Shown: positions 27,789 to 38,249, counted from the stretch's first letter. The stretch: DNA of 64,000 nt from Calothrix sp. C42_A2020_038 (GCA_015272395.1 JACYLQ010000033.1:248001-312000); one strand, 5' to 3'. Numbers and translations: made by a program. The notes: a model not told the origin generated them from the letters alone.

Positions 27789-28304
27789 ATGTCTGTTCGC
27801 CTATACATAGGCAATTTGCCAAAAGAAGAAATCGACCGTCAAGACTTGCAAGCGGTCTTTGCTGCTGAAGGCGATGCTGTTACAACCAAACTGATAAAAG
27901 ACCGAAAAACGGGTAAATGTCGTGGTTTCGGGTTTTTAACAGTTAATAATGACGACCAAGCTGACACGATTATTGAGAAATATAACGGTCAGTTGTTTAA
28001 AGATTCTCCAATCAAGCTTGAAAAAGCTTTGCCCAGAACCAAAGGTGAGGAGAGTGAAGAACAACAGCAGCCAGTCAAAGAAAAGAAAGATGGGAGTAGC
28101 ACTCCAGTTCAAACTAGTAGCAGTGGTGGTGGCAGCAGCAAAGAAGGTAAGAAAAACTCTAAAAAATCGCGTCGTGGTGGCGGCAGCCAAAGAGAAACTG
28201 TATCAACGAGTTCTGGAGACTCTGATACAATTCGTCCAGACCCACGTTGGGCAGCGCAGCTGGAAACACTCAAACAGCGTCTCGCTGCACAAACTACCAA
28301 CTAA
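27789..28304 (+). CDS. RNA-binding protein with one RRM and a low-complexity C-terminus
   Basis: Residues 1-80 are an RNA recognition motif: RNP2 is LYIGNLP and RNP1 is CRGFGFLTV. Cyanobacterial Rbp proteins of this type are usually near 100 residues. This one has 171, with an added tail rich in Glu/Gln, Ser/Gly and Lys/Arg (GGGSSKEGKKNSKKSRRGGG), ending DPRWAAQLETLKQRLAAQTT. ATG 27789 has GGAGG 8 bases upstream, which decides the start over the upstream in-frame codon at 27774. It is likely a single-gene transcript ended by the 28322-28362 hairpin. Some relatives are cold-induced; that is not visible here. Confidence 0.9.
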   Translation: MSVRLYIGNLPKEEIDRQDLQAVFAAEGDAVTTKLIKDRKTGKCRGFGFLTVNNDDQADTIIEKYNGQLFKDSPIKLEKALPRTKGEESEEQQQPVKEKKDGSSTPVQTSSSGGGSSKEGKKNSKKSRRGGGSQRETVSTSSGDSDTIRPDPRWAAQLETLKQRLAAQTTN

Positions 28305-28321
28305 GCCCTGCACAAGCAAGA

Positions 28322-28362
28322 TTAAAAATTAAAAATCAAGGTTATTGGTTTTTAATTTTTAA
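28322..28362 (+). terminator. Long AT-rich hairpin after the RRM gene
   Basis: Two 18-base arms (28322-28339 and 28345-28362) pair with a single G-U pair and a 5-base loop. It lies 17 bases after the stop codon. Confidence 0.6.
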
Positions 28363-28534
28363 CTTCTATACTTGTTGCTTTAATGGTTTGAAGTACGATC
28401 ACTACGTTATACTATTTTGGATTTGTCTTCGACAATGAATAGATTTTGGATTTGAAAATGCTTACACAGTAATACTTTCCAAAATCTATCTGTCGCATTT
28501 ATTGTTCAAATTGGTATTAGTAATAACGTATCAT

Positions 28535-29017
28535 AAAAGATTTTTTAACTCGCGTCCCACAAACAGAACAATCTTGCGATGTGTAGTGTGGTGCAACTGC
28601 CCCAAGCCCAAGTATCAAAAACTTTAGCGTAGTAGTTCACCCAGTCAGTGAACAATGACCACGATGCATTGCTGATAAATTTAGAAACCTTTCTTTGTTT
28701 GCGTTTTAAAGACTAACATCAATTCCTACCTGCAAACCACTATGTTGATGTTGCTCTTTGCATTCAACTTGACACTCTCCGCCCTATAAGTGCCGTGAGT
28801 GTTTTTTTATACTCTACGCCATATCTACGTTTTTAAAGCTCTTCTTACCAGGTTTTTTGGTTTTGCAATTTTTATGGAAACGCTTAATTGCAAACCATGC
28901 CCTATCAGCAGATGTTTGATGTGCCATAGAGTTGAGCTTATCTACTCCCTTCAACTCCTTGGTTGTTGTTAATCGCTCGAAAAGCTTACCCTGAGAGAAG
29001 TTTCTTAGAAGGCGCAA
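28535..29017 (-). pseudogene. Decayed tnpB of an IS200/IS605-type element
   Basis: Pieces of one TnpB appear in the right order on the minus strand. The N-terminal part is DKLNSMAHQTSADRAWFAIK (near 28900-28960), then KKPGKKSFKN. VGIDVSL follows at 28709-28729 (RuvC-I aspartate). SNASWSLFTDWVNYYAKVF lies at 28616-28677, and the zinc-finger start YTSQDCSVCGTRVKK at 28540-28585. Stops and at least two frameshifts separate the pieces and both ends are missing. TTGACACTCTCCGCCC at 28769-28784, a terminal-type sequence, sits inside, which suggests a nested or rearranged element. Confidence 0.7.
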
Positions 29018-29693
29018 TGAATTGTGTCTCTACATGTATCGCATGAACAGGCAATCTGCTGTATGTTTAATAGGTATTTATGTCTAATGTTAGATTTAAT
29101 ATTAATTTACAAACTGTAAAATATCATATTTACATGTTCTCATAATTATCAACTTTCTTAACAAATTGTAGTCTTTGCTACAAAACTCTACTTATAACGC
29201 ATATAGTATAAACTCTAACAAAATAGTATTTTAACGATTAGTTGTTTTGAAACACAACTATGATATGGTCCATCGTAATTTTTTAACTACGAGAGTGGTC
29301 AGCTATTGGTTAGTTGGGTAAAAATTTGTAGATAATCAAAATTGAATAATTTATAATTTTTAAGATGCTGCTTCGATATGATATTTATTAGGGATGAAGC
29401 TATATCTGTTATTGGCGAAAATCAAGCATAAACTATAATCAGTAAAGGTTTTTGCTTTATATATATATTTAGACTTATGCCTACAAATCATAAAAAAATA
29501 ACAAGATATGTATAAAATAATCGAATGCAAACACCTACGAAAAAAAGCATATTTCTTAGAGAAAATGTGTAAATTTGTTTGCCATTATAAATTAAAATAT
29601 TAAATAAGTAAGCTTTCCACAGATTGAGATATTAGGAACAAGCAAATATCGCAAATAACCTAAGACCTCAGTAACAAAAGAAACCAACAAACT

Positions 29694-30974
29694 ATGAACC
29701 CTAAAACAGAACGGCGCATCGCTTTGATATCAGTCCACGGTGACCCAGCGATTGAAATTGGTAAAGAAGAGGCTGGAGGGCAAAATGTCTACGTGCGTAA
29801 CGTAGGAGAAGCTCTTGCCCAACTCGGATGGCAAGTTGACATGTACACGCGCAGGGTTAGTCCAGCGCAAGAAGAAATTGTTCAACATTTGCCAAATTGC
29901 CGAACTATTCGTTTTAGTGCTGGTCGATTAGAATTTATTCCACGAGATAAATTATTTGGTGTTTTACCAGAGTTTATTGAGAAGTTTCTGAAATTTCAGC
30001 AAGAAAACAGTCTTTCCTATGATTTGGTGCATACCAACTACTGGCTTTCTAGCTGGGTAGGAATGGAGTTAAAAAAGGCAATAAACTGCAAGCAAGTTCA
30101 TACTTATCATTCCCTCGGCGCCGTTAAGTATGCAACAATTGATAATATTCCTGCAATTGCAACGAAACGACTTGAAGTAGAGCGTCAGGTACTAGAAACA
30201 GCCGAACGTATTGTGGCGACAAGTCCCCAAGAAAAAGCGCACATGCGTCAATTGGTTTCAACAAAAGGAAATATTGACATAATCCCCTGTGGTACAGATA
30301 TTCGACGATTTGGTTCAGTAGATCGAGAAACTGCAAGGGATGCATTAGGAATTGATGCAGATGCAAAACTGGTGTTGTATGTAGGGCGTTTTGACCCTCG
30401 TAAAGGAATTGAAACTTTAGTTCGTGCGCTTTCGAGGTCGAAGTTTTACGGAGATGAGAGATTAAAGCTAATTATTGGTGGTGGTAGTGTTCCTGGACGA
30501 AGTGATGGAATTGAGCGCGACCGCATCGAGAATATTGTTAATGAATTAGGATTACGTGAATGTACAACATTCGCTGGGCGCTTGAGTCAGGATATTCTGC
30601 CCACATACTATGCAGCAGCTGACGTATGTGTTGTTCCTAGCCATTACGAACCCTTTGGGTTAGTTGCAATTGAAGCAATGGCTAGTGGTACACCTGTTGT
30701 TGCCAGTGATGTTGGTGGATTACAATTTACAGTTGTTCCAGGAGAAACTGGTTTATTGGCGCCACCCCAGGATGTTCCAGCATTTACAACAGCAATTGAT
30801 CGAATTCTGATTAATCCAGAATGGCGAGCAAAACTAGGTGAAGCTGCTAAAATTCGTGTTCAGAAGAAGTTTAGTTGGGATGGTGTTGCCAATCAACTTA
30901 GTGAACTTTATACTCAGTTAATACAAGCATCAGTAGTATCTAAAGAATCTGTACCTGCATTGTTAAGTAAGTAA
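29694..30974 (+). CDS. GT4 family glycosyltransferase
   Basis: A 426-residue GT-B fold enzyme. The N-terminal donor-loop region ALISVHGDPAIEIGKEEAGG then QNVYVRNVGEAL resembles MshA and sucrose-phosphate-synthase-type enzymes. The C-terminal half has VLYVGRFDPRKGIETLVRAL, the E-x7-E motif HYEPFGLVAIEAMASGTPVV and the GETGLL segment. Retaining transfer from an NDP-sugar is expected. Minimal cyanobacterial sucrose-phosphate synthases have about this length, but the acceptor cannot be fixed from sequence, so no symbol is given. It is monocistronic, preceded by a very long AT-rich leader and followed by a strong hairpin. Confidence 0.88.
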   Translation: MNPKTERRIALISVHGDPAIEIGKEEAGGQNVYVRNVGEALAQLGWQVDMYTRRVSPAQEEIVQHLPNCRTIRFSAGRLEFIPRDKLFGVLPEFIEKFLKFQQENSLSYDLVHTNYWLSSWVGMELKKAINCKQVHTYHSLGAVKYATIDNIPAIATKRLEVERQVLETAERIVATSPQEKAHMRQLVSTKGNIDIIPCGTDIRRFGSVDRETARDALGIDADAKLVLYVGRFDPRKGIETLVRALSRSKFYGDERLKLIIGGGSVPGRSDGIERDRIENIVNELGLRECTTFAGRLSQDILPTYYAAADVCVVPSHYEPFGLVAIEAMASGTPVVASDVGGLQFTVVPGETGLLAPPQDVPAFTTAIDRILINPEWRAKLGEAAKIRVQKKFSWDGVANQLSELYTQLIQASVVSKESVPALLSK

Positions 30975-30989
30975 AAGTTAGTTGATGGT

Positions 30990-31038
30990 AATGGGTAATT
31001 GGCAATGGCTTAAAGTTTGTCATTGCTAATTACCCATT
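30990..31038. terminator. Bidirectional terminator between convergent genes
   Basis: Two 20-base arms (30990-31009 and 31019-31038) pair with two G-U pairs. ATTTTTG follows on the plus side. It separates the GT4 gene from the convergent oxidoreductase gene. Confidence 0.75.
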
Positions 31039-31068
31039 ATTTTTGATGATTTACAAAACTAATCAAAA

Positions 31069-32625
31069 CTAATAACCTATTTCTTTCAACATTGCCAAAT
31101 GCTTATTTACAGACACCTGTGTATTTGCAGCAATCATACCGCTTGCAGCAACTGCTGGTAAACCGATACCGGGAAAAGTTGAATCACCGCAACAAAATAA
31201 CCCACGTAAAGCAGTGCGCGCGCTTGGAAATAACCCTTCACCTGCTCTCAGGGCAGGGCCATAAGAACCGTTGTGTCGTCGTAAGTAGCGCTCGTGAGTG
31301 AGTGGTGTACCGACTAATGTGACTTCGCAGCGCTGTTTTATATCTGGAATAATTCGCTCTAGAGCTTGCCACATTATTTCCGCGCGTACTTGCTTTTGTT
31401 TTCGATATAAGTCACTGCGTCGATCCAGACCCTGCCACAATGTATACGGCTCATTACCTGGTGTATAGACATGAATGACATGTTTGCCGGAAGGTGCTAG
31501 TGAGGGGTCTAATAATGATGGAATTGACACTAATACAACATTTTGTGGAGCTGTGATGCCTAATTCCCAGTCTTTGACGAATATATAATGACAAGCTAGG
31601 TCAGTGCGAATATTTTCAGCATTAATACCTAGATGCAGATGCATAAAGCTATCACACTCAGGTGTAGCTTGCTTCTGTCTACGATATTTTGGAGATATAG
31701 CGCTTTCAGGAATTAGTTTGAGTGTGTCCCATACTGATGCATTTGATACTACAGCTTGACGTGCCTGAATTGTTTTACCATTACGCAGTTTGACACCTAC
31801 CGCACGTCGATTTTCCACAAGTATCTTTTCAACATGGGCGTTGAGCATTAATTCACCATTATACTTTTTCAACCCTCGTACTAAGGCATTCACTAATGCT
31901 GCACTACCACCAACAGGGTAATCAAGTTTTACATTTGGTTTGTACCAGTCAGCAAACATAAAAGCCACTTCGGCAGCATTGGTGGAGTCAGCAGGTAGTC
32001 CAGAGAGCAAAAAGCATAGCAAATTTAACCAGTTACGGATAAATGGGTCGCTGACAGTTTGATTCATAATCTGAGAAAATGGGCCTGTCAGCTTATTAAT
32101 ATTGCGTGCATGACGTAACATTTTTGGAGCAAATTTTCCTACTGTCCGGACGGCGCCTAAATCTAAACGCAAAGCAGCAGTTGGAAGTGCGACCGCAGCA
32201 TCTGCGTATGGTTCCATAACTTGTTGCAGTTTTTGCCATTCAGCTTTTGCTTGTGGACGAAGTTTTTCTAGTACTTCGCAGAATTGTTCGGCGCCTACAG
32301 AGGTATCAAAATCACCTTCAGGTAAACAACAGCCCCAAGTATCATAAGTTACGCAAGGTAATTTTTCATCAATTGCGGCAAGTACTTGTTGGAGAGGATT
32401 GGGTGAGGGGCTGTAGGATAATCCTGAGTAGAGCGAAGGTCCCGAATCGAACTTAAAACCATCATACTCAAAACCGTGAGCGGCACCTCCAGCAATAGAA
32501 TGGCTTTCGCAAACAATAACATTAAAGCCATATTTAGCTAAGAGTGCAGCGCAGCTTAAACCACCAATTCCGCTACCAATGACAACAATGTCGGTACTTG
32601 TATCAGCTAATGTTGTTTGGGTCAC
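31069..32625 (-). CDS. FAD-dependent oxidoreductase of the phytoene desaturase/CrtISO family
   Basis: 518 residues. The dinucleotide-binding fold IVVIGSGIGGLSCAALLAKY is at the N-terminus and a FAD-contact motif FCCGDSTFPGIGLPAVAASG at the C-terminus. CDSFMHLHLGINAEN resembles the carotenoid cis-trans isomerase CrtISO/CrtH group. Related cyanobacterial proteins include true CrtISO and several paralogues, so the carotenoid substrate is inferred, not shown. It is convergent with the GT4 gene, and its neighbour upstream on the same strand is the acyl-CoA synthetase gene (gap 68 bases), possibly cotranscribed. Confidence 0.8.
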   Translation of the reverse strand: MTQTTLADTSTDIVVIGSGIGGLSCAALLAKYGFNVIVCESHSIAGGAAHGFEYDGFKFDSGPSLYSGLSYSPSPNPLQQVLAAIDEKLPCVTYDTWGCCLPEGDFDTSVGAEQFCEVLEKLRPQAKAEWQKLQQVMEPYADAAVALPTAALRLDLGAVRTVGKFAPKMLRHARNINKLTGPFSQIMNQTVSDPFIRNWLNLLCFLLSGLPADSTNAAEVAFMFADWYKPNVKLDYPVGGSAALVNALVRGLKKYNGELMLNAHVEKILVENRRAVGVKLRNGKTIQARQAVVSNASVWDTLKLIPESAISPKYRRQKQATPECDSFMHLHLGINAENIRTDLACHYIFVKDWELGITAPQNVVLVSIPSLLDPSLAPSGKHVIHVYTPGNEPYTLWQGLDRRSDLYRKQKQVRAEIMWQALERIIPDIKQRCEVTLVGTPLTHERYLRRHNGSYGPALRAGEGLFPSARTALRGLFCCGDSTFPGIGLPAVAASGMIAANTQVSVNKHLAMLKEIGY

Positions 32626-32693
32626 TTGAGATTAACTGATGTTATTTAATATATCTACACTCTAATTATTTCACACGGAACAAGAGTTGTTAA

Positions 32694-35453
32694 TCAAAAC
32701 TCCATTTCAGCTTTCATTACAGAATTATCACTAGTGCGAGTGATGCGAAAACCTAATTTCTGACAAACTCGTTGCATTCCTTGGTTATCGGCGAGAATTT
32801 CCGCATTAATTCTAGTTAAATTTTCATCTTTACCAACTTGCAACAATTGCTTCAATAATTTAGTTCCTAATCCCTGACATTGATAAGAATCGCTAACTAG
32901 TATTGCAAATTCGGCTTCTTTTTTACCGTGTAATTTACTTAATCGACCAACAGCTAATATTTCATGCTTTCTGGTTTCTGGATTGTAGTAGTCAGCGACT
33001 AAAGCCATTTCGCGGTCATAATCAATAAAGCATAAGCGTGTTAGTCTTTCATGAGCAATACGTTGACTGAGTCTGATGAGATGAAAATAACGAAAATAAA
33101 CGCTTTCTTCAGATAATGTTTGATGGAATTTTATCATCAATGGCTCATCTTCAGGGCGAATCGGACGTATGATTACTTCCTGGCCATTTCTCATTTTCCA
33201 AGCTGAAATATATTGTGCTGGATAAGGACGAATTGCTGGTTTCGGTAATTGTTCTTTAGTATCTAAATCGTGAAGTAAAATTCTAGCATCAAGGGCAACA
33301 AATGAATTTTGCTTACCCTTTGCAACATCTGATTTTGCTAACAACGGATTAATATCAATTTCTTTAATCCAAGGTTGCTCGACTACTAATTGACTGAAGC
33401 GTACCAAAAGTTGTTCTAGAGCTTCTAAATCAACAGCTTTTCTGCCTCTGACTCCCCGTAATGCTTTGTAAATCCGGGTTTGCTCCATCATTCGCCTTGC
33501 CAGGGTAGTATTGAGTGGAGGTAATCCCAATGCTCTATCCTCAAAAACTTCTACCAATTGTCCCCCCATACCAAAAAGCAGCACCGGACCAAATTGAGAG
33601 TCGATGCTGCTACCAAGAATTAATTCGTAGCTATTTTTTAAATCAACCATTGGTTGAATAGTCACCCCAGCAAAGTGACTGGCGCCAACTTTTTCTGTTA
33701 CCGAAGCTTTAACAGCATTGTATGCTTCCCGCACTGCATCACCACAGCATAAATTTAAATGCACTCCACCAACATCAGTTTTATGGGTAATGGTGTGGGA
33801 ATATACTTTTAGAACAACGGGATAGCCAATTTCATCAGCTTGCTGAATCGCATCTTCTAAAGTTGTTGCCAAGCGTGTTTCTACAGTTGGAATTCCATAA
33901 GCTGCAAGTACTTGTTTTGACTCGACCTCTGTTAATAAACTTCTTCGTGATTGGCGTGCTTTTTGAATTATGGTTTCAACAATTATACGCTCGCAAACTT
34001 CAATTTGTTGATTAGCAAGTACAGGAGTTTCATATAAACCACGTAAGTTATAACTGTAACGCCACATATAGTTAAAAATCCGCGCGGCAGTATCAGGATA
34101 TGGGAAAGTAGGAATCGAAGCTTGATTGAGAATTTCTGCTCCTAATTTCACATTTTTGTCACCCATCCAACTTGCTAAGACGGGTTTACCTATTTTCGCA
34201 TAAGAACCCAACAAGTTTGCGGTTTGTGTCGGATTGGTCATTGCCTGTGGTGTTAAAATGACCAATAAACCATCAGTATTTGGGTCTTTGGCGGTAATTT
34301 CTAAAGCTTGTGCGTAGCGGGTTGGTGAGGCATCACCTAACAAATCGATAGGGTTATCTTGATTACCATTGGCAGGTAATAATTTCTTCAAAGCATCATG
34401 GGTTTCGATAGATAATTTTGCTAACTCACCTCCATCAGAAACTAATGCATCTGTTGCTAAAACTCCCGGTCCTCCAGCATTAGTAATAATTGTAAGTCGT
34501 TTGCCTTTGGGACGCGGTTGTTTTGCTAAAACCTCCGCCATATCAAATAATTCTGAGATACGGTTTACCCGCAATACACCGCAACGTCGCAATGCTGCAT
34601 CTAGAACTGCGTCACTTCCCGCAAGCGCACCTGTGTGAGAAGCTGCTGCTTTCGCTGCGGCTTCTGTACGACCTGCTTTAATGAGAATAATTGGTTTGGT
34701 GAGGGCAACTTCGCGCGCTGCCGAAAGAAATGACCGCGCATCCCCGATAGATTCCATATAGATAACAATACTTTCTGTAAGCGGGTCATCACCAAGGTAA
34801 TAAATTAAATCACCCCAACCTACATCTAGCATGGAACCAATCGAAATAAACGAGCTAAACCCTACATTCTCGTGAAAACTCCAGTCTAAAATTGCTGTAC
34901 ACAAAGCCCCACTTTGACTTATAAACCCGACTTTTCCAGGGAGTGCCATGCTGCCAGCAAATGTAGCATTTAAACCTGTATGAGGATTCATTACACCCAA
35001 GCAGTTGGGGCCAATTAGTCGCATTTGGCTTTGATTTACTTGCTCAAGTATTTTCTGTTCTAATTCCACACCAGAAGAACCTATTTCTTTAAACCCAGCT
35101 GAAAGAACTATGGCGCCTTTGACTCCTGCATTTACACATTCGCTAATCACATTGCTGACAGTCGCAGCAGGAGTGGCAATAACGGCTAAATCTACACTTT
35201 CAGGAACTGCGGCAATATTTGGATAAGCTTTGATACCGAGAATACTGTTTCGTTTTGGATTAACTGGAAATACTGTTCCCCCAAACGGATTGCTAATTAA
35301 ATTCCACAACAAAGTGCGCCCTACACTATCTTCTCTTTCGCTGGCGCCGATAACAGCGATACTTTTTGGAGAAAATATCGCATCTAATGGTTGGTATTCA
35401 GAACGGAGAATATCGTGAGTACGGTCAGAAGTCAATTTAACACTGCTCTGCAT
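32694..35453 (-). CDS. ADP-forming acyl-CoA synthetase fused to a GNAT acetyltransferase
   Basis: A 919-residue fusion. It has a CoA-binding domain ([20 protein letters not shown]) and a succinyl-CoA-ligase-like flavodoxin domain ([30 protein letters not shown]). An ATP-grasp domain follows at about 490-720 ([38 protein letters not shown]). A C-terminal GNAT domain lies at about 770-915 ([19 protein letters not shown]). Relatives include acetate-CoA ligases (ADP-forming) and Pat-type protein lysine acetyltransferases, where the synthetase part can be inactive. Beside adhE and pflB, a role in acetate formation with ATP gain, or in regulating that pathway by acetylation, is plausible. A terminator separates it from adhE. 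Confidence 0.88.
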   Translation of the reverse strand: MQSSVKLTSDRTHDILRSEYQPLDAIFSPKSIAVIGASEREDSVGRTLLWNLISNPFGGTVFPVNPKRNSILGIKAYPNIAAVPESVDLAVIATPAATVSNVISECVNAGVKGAIVLSAGFKEIGSSGVELEQKILEQVNQSQMRLIGPNCLGVMNPHTGLNATFAGSMALPGKVGFISQSGALCTAILDWSFHENVGFSSFISIGSMLDVGWGDLIYYLGDDPLTESIVIYMESIGDARSFLSAAREVALTKPIILIKAGRTEAAAKAAASHTGALAGSDAVLDAALRRCGVLRVNRISELFDMAEVLAKQPRPKGKRLTIITNAGGPGVLATDALVSDGGELAKLSIETHDALKKLLPANGNQDNPIDLLGDASPTRYAQALEITAKDPNTDGLLVILTPQAMTNPTQTANLLGSYAKIGKPVLASWMGDKNVKLGAEILNQASIPTFPYPDTAARIFNYMWRYSYNLRGLYETPVLANQQIEVCERIIVETIIQKARQSRRSLLTEVESKQVLAAYGIPTVETRLATTLEDAIQQADEIGYPVVLKVYSHTITHKTDVGGVHLNLCCGDAVREAYNAVKASVTEKVGASHFAGVTIQPMVDLKNSYELILGSSIDSQFGPVLLFGMGGQLVEVFEDRALGLPPLNTTLARRMMEQTRIYKALRGVRGRKAVDLEALEQLLVRFSQLVVEQPWIKEIDINPLLAKSDVAKGKQNSFVALDARILLHDLDTKEQLPKPAIRPYPAQYISAWKMRNGQEVIIRPIRPEDEPLMIKFHQTLSEESVYFRYFHLIRLSQRIAHERLTRLCFIDYDREMALVADYYNPETRKHEILAVGRLSKLHGKKEAEFAILVSDSYQCQGLGTKLLKQLLQVGKDENLTRINAEILADNQGMQRVCQKLGFRITRTSDNSVMKAEMEF

Positions 35454-35488
35454 AATTAATTATATTTGAAGTGAAAATTAAGGAATAT

Positions 35489-35521
35489 AAAATTGGGAAC
35501 TGCTCGCCAGTTCCCAATTTT
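35489..35521 (-). terminator. Perfect 14-bp terminator hairpin after adhE
   Basis: AAAATTGGGAACTG (35489-35502) and its exact reverse complement (35508-35521) enclose a 5-base loop. On the minus strand TTTTATATT follows. It begins 5 bases after the adhE stop and should end the pflB-pflA-adhE transcript. Confidence 0.85.
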
Positions 35522-35525
35522 CTAT

Positions 35526-38249
35526 CTAGACAAGATTTGTGAGAGTTGCGATTGCATCGCTGCTGAAAAATTCAGGTTCGGCGTGATAAAGCGCGGCATC
35601 AATACGGCAACCTTGATAAGCCAAAACGTATAATTCTTTCAAGTCGCTCATTAGTGGATAGCGCGGATTCGCACCTGTACATTGGTCATCAAAGGCTTGT
35701 TCTGCCATATATTCGACCTTAGTATAAAATTCCTTATCTTCGTCTCCTAATGCTTCTTTAATAGTGCCGGGAATATCAAGTTGATGTTTAAGATTTTCTA
35801 TTGCTGATACCAACAATTCCACTTTTTCATCTGCTGTTTGACCACCTAGATTTAGATAATCAGCGATTTGGGCATACCGTTCTTTTGCATGGGGATATTT
35901 GTACTGTGGGAAAATTGCTTGCTTGAAGGGAATATCTGTAGCGTTATATCGAATAACATGAGATATCATCAGCGCATTCGCAAGCCCGTGGGGTACATGG
36001 AAGGTTGCGCCAAGTTTGTGTGCCATTGAGTGACAAACTCCCAAGAAGGCATTGGCGAACGCCATTCCAGCTATTGTAGCTGCGTAATGTACTTTTTCCC
36101 TTGCTTCCGGGTCATTCGCACCTAATTTATAGGCTCTGGGTAAATATTTAAACAATAGCTCCATTGCTTTTAGTGCCAAACCATCAGTAAAATCAGTTGC
36201 CATTACTGATACGTAAGATTCTAAAGCATGAGTCAATGCATCAATTCCACCGTATGCCGTTAATTTTTTCGGCATATTTAAGACAAGTTCGGGGTCTGCA
36301 ATCGCAATATTAGGCGTTAGGGCGTAATCTGCTAAGGGATACTTTACTCCTACCCGATCATCGGTGACTACAGCAAAGGGTGTTACTTCCGAACCAGTTC
36401 CCGAAGTTGTAGGAATTGCAACCATCATCGCTTTTTGTCCCAAGGATGGTAATTCATAAACTCGCTTGCGGATGTCCATAAACCGCATTGCCAAGCCATC
36501 AAATTCCACATCCGGATGTTCGTACATCAACCACATGACTTTAGCTGCATCCATTGGTGAACCACCACCGATTGCAATAATTACATCTGGTTGATAGCTT
36601 CGCAAAAGGGCTAATCCCTTATTGACATTTGTCAATGTTGGGTCAGGTTCAACTTCGTGGAATACATCATGTTTCACACCAATCTCATCCAAAACCTGGA
36701 TTACCTTGTCGAGTATTCCTAAATCAAACAATGGTTTGTCGGTGACAATAAACGCGCGTTTTTTACCTGCCAAATCTCGCAAGGCTACAGGTAAGCACCC
36801 ATATTTAAAATATACTTTTGGTGGTATCCGGAACCATAGCATATTTTCTCGCCGTTGTGATACCGTTTTAATATTTAACAAGTGATTTGGTTTGACATTA
36901 TCAGAAACCGTATTACCACCCCAAGTACCACAACCTAAAGTGAGTGACGGGTCGAGCTTGAAGTTATATAAATCACCTATCGCGCCTTGAGAAGAAGGCG
37001 TATTGATTAACACACGTCCCGTCTTCATCATAGTTTCAAAATAGGTAATATCATCAATATTAGTAGGGTTTGTATACAATACCGATGTATGACCTAGCCC
37101 GCCAAACTCAATTAATTTTTCGGCTGTTGCCACTGCTTCGTAGAAATTAGAAGCTCGATACATTGCCAAAATTGGTGATAATTTCTCATAAGCAAAAGGT
37201 TCACGTTCACCAACTGATTCAACTTCTGCTATTAAAACCTTATAAGTACTTGGTAATGGGCAATAATTATCCTGACCGCATCCTGACATTTCATGTTTTA
37301 GTTCAATTCCTGCCAGCTTGGCTATATTCTCAACTGACTGTCCTACAATAGCAGGATTTAATCTTCCCTCTTTCAGAATCAAATTACCCAGTTTTTGCTT
37401 TTCTTCGCTATTGAGAATATATGCACCACGACAGAGAAATTCTTGTTTTACCTGTTCATAAATATCATCAACAACAACAACCGATTGTTCAGAAGCGCAA
37501 ATCATACCGTTGTCGAAGGTTTTACTGAGTAAAATTGAACTTACAGCAGTTTGAATATCTGCGCTACTATCAATGACTGCTGGGGTATTTCCTGCACCAA
37601 CACCTAACGATGGGTGTCCTGAAGAATAAGCAGCACGAACCATTCCTGGTCCCCCAGTCGCTAAGATTAATTTCACTTCAGGGTGCTGCATCAATGCTTT
37701 AGATAATTCTACTGTCGGTTCATCAATCCAACCAATGATATCTGACGGGGCGCCTGCGGCAATAGCTGCTTCAAGGATAATTTTTGCTGCTTCAATAGTA
37801 CATTTTTTCGCTTTAGGATGGGGTGAGAAAATAATACCATTACGAGTTTTTAAAGCAATTAAAGCTTTAAATATTGTTGTTGCAGTTGGATTCGTTACTG
37901 GTACTATTCCGGCAACAATACCAACAGGTTCTGCAACCTTTTGAATCCCGAATGTATTATCTTCTTCAATCAATCCGCAAGTTTTCTCGTGCTTATATTT
38001 ATTGTAAATATACTCAGAAGCAAAGTGATTCTTAATCACTTTATCTTCAACAATACCCATACCTGTCTCAGAAACTGCGAGTTTGGCTAAAGGTATCCGT
38101 TCTGCGTTAGCTGCTAATGCAGCTTTCTTAAAAATAAAATCAACTTTTTCCTGAGAAAAGTTTGAGTATTTCTCTTGTGCTACTTTAACTCTTGTGATCA
38201 GAGATTCTAATTCTTGAATATTAGTGACTTGGCTGTTAATTACTTGCAT
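35526..38249 (-). CDS. adhE: Bifunctional aldehyde-alcohol dehydrogenase AdhE
   Basis: Reduces acetyl-CoA to acetaldehyde and then ethanol with two NADH. The N-terminal half is a CoA-acylating aldehyde dehydrogenase with the nucleophile C251 in TFDNGMICASEQSVVV. The C-terminal half is an iron alcohol dehydrogenase with GGGSPMDAAKVMWLMYEHPD, PTTSGTGSEVTPFAV and metal-binding histidines in HSMAHKLGATFHVPHGLANA. 907 residues is close to the enteric enzyme. An AAAGGA site precedes the ATG. It lies 52 bases after pflA on the same strand, which fits an operon regenerating NAD+ during fermentation. Confidence 0.95.
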   Translation of the reverse strand: MQVINSQVTNIQELESLITRVKVAQEKYSNFSQEKVDFIFKKAALAANAERIPLAKLAVSETGMGIVEDKVIKNHFASEYIYNKYKHEKTCGLIEEDNTFGIQKVAEPVGIVAGIVPVTNPTATTIFKALIALKTRNGIIFSPHPKAKKCTIEAAKIILEAAIAAGAPSDIIGWIDEPTVELSKALMQHPEVKLILATGGPGMVRAAYSSGHPSLGVGAGNTPAVIDSSADIQTAVSSILLSKTFDNGMICASEQSVVVVDDIYEQVKQEFLCRGAYILNSEEKQKLGNLILKEGRLNPAIVGQSVENIAKLAGIELKHEMSGCGQDNYCPLPSTYKVLIAEVESVGEREPFAYEKLSPILAMYRASNFYEAVATAEKLIEFGGLGHTSVLYTNPTNIDDITYFETMMKTGRVLINTPSSQGAIGDLYNFKLDPSLTLGCGTWGGNTVSDNVKPNHLLNIKTVSQRRENMLWFRIPPKVYFKYGCLPVALRDLAGKKRAFIVTDKPLFDLGILDKVIQVLDEIGVKHDVFHEVEPDPTLTNVNKGLALLRSYQPDVIIAIGGGSPMDAAKVMWLMYEHPDVEFDGLAMRFMDIRKRVYELPSLGQKAMMVAIPTTSGTGSEVTPFAVVTDDRVGVKYPLADYALTPNIAIADPELVLNMPKKLTAYGGIDALTHALESYVSVMATDFTDGLALKAMELLFKYLPRAYKLGANDPEAREKVHYAATIAGMAFANAFLGVCHSMAHKLGATFHVPHGLANALMISHVIRYNATDIPFKQAIFPQYKYPHAKERYAQIADYLNLGGQTADEKVELLVSAIENLKHQLDIPGTIKEALGDEDKEFYTKVEYMAEQAFDDQCTGANPRYPLMSDLKELYVLAYQGCRIDAALYHAEPEFFSSDAIATLTNLV

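Larger units (their letters stand above)
28305..29693. other. Long gap (about 1.4 kb) with a tnpB remnant and repeats
   Basis: It contains the RRM-gene hairpin, a decayed tnpB (28535-29017), the dispersed stretch GTCTCTACATGTATCGCATG (29024) and about 600 bases of very AT-rich DNA directly upstream of the glycosyltransferase gene. No intact gene was seen. The AT-rich part should carry that gene's promoter and a long leader. Confidence 0.55.

Noticed and set aside
29694-30974. Firm naming of the GT4 gene as sucrose-phosphate synthase
   Set aside because: The N-terminal motif is shared with MshA-type and other GT4 enzymes; acceptor specificity cannot be read from sequence.
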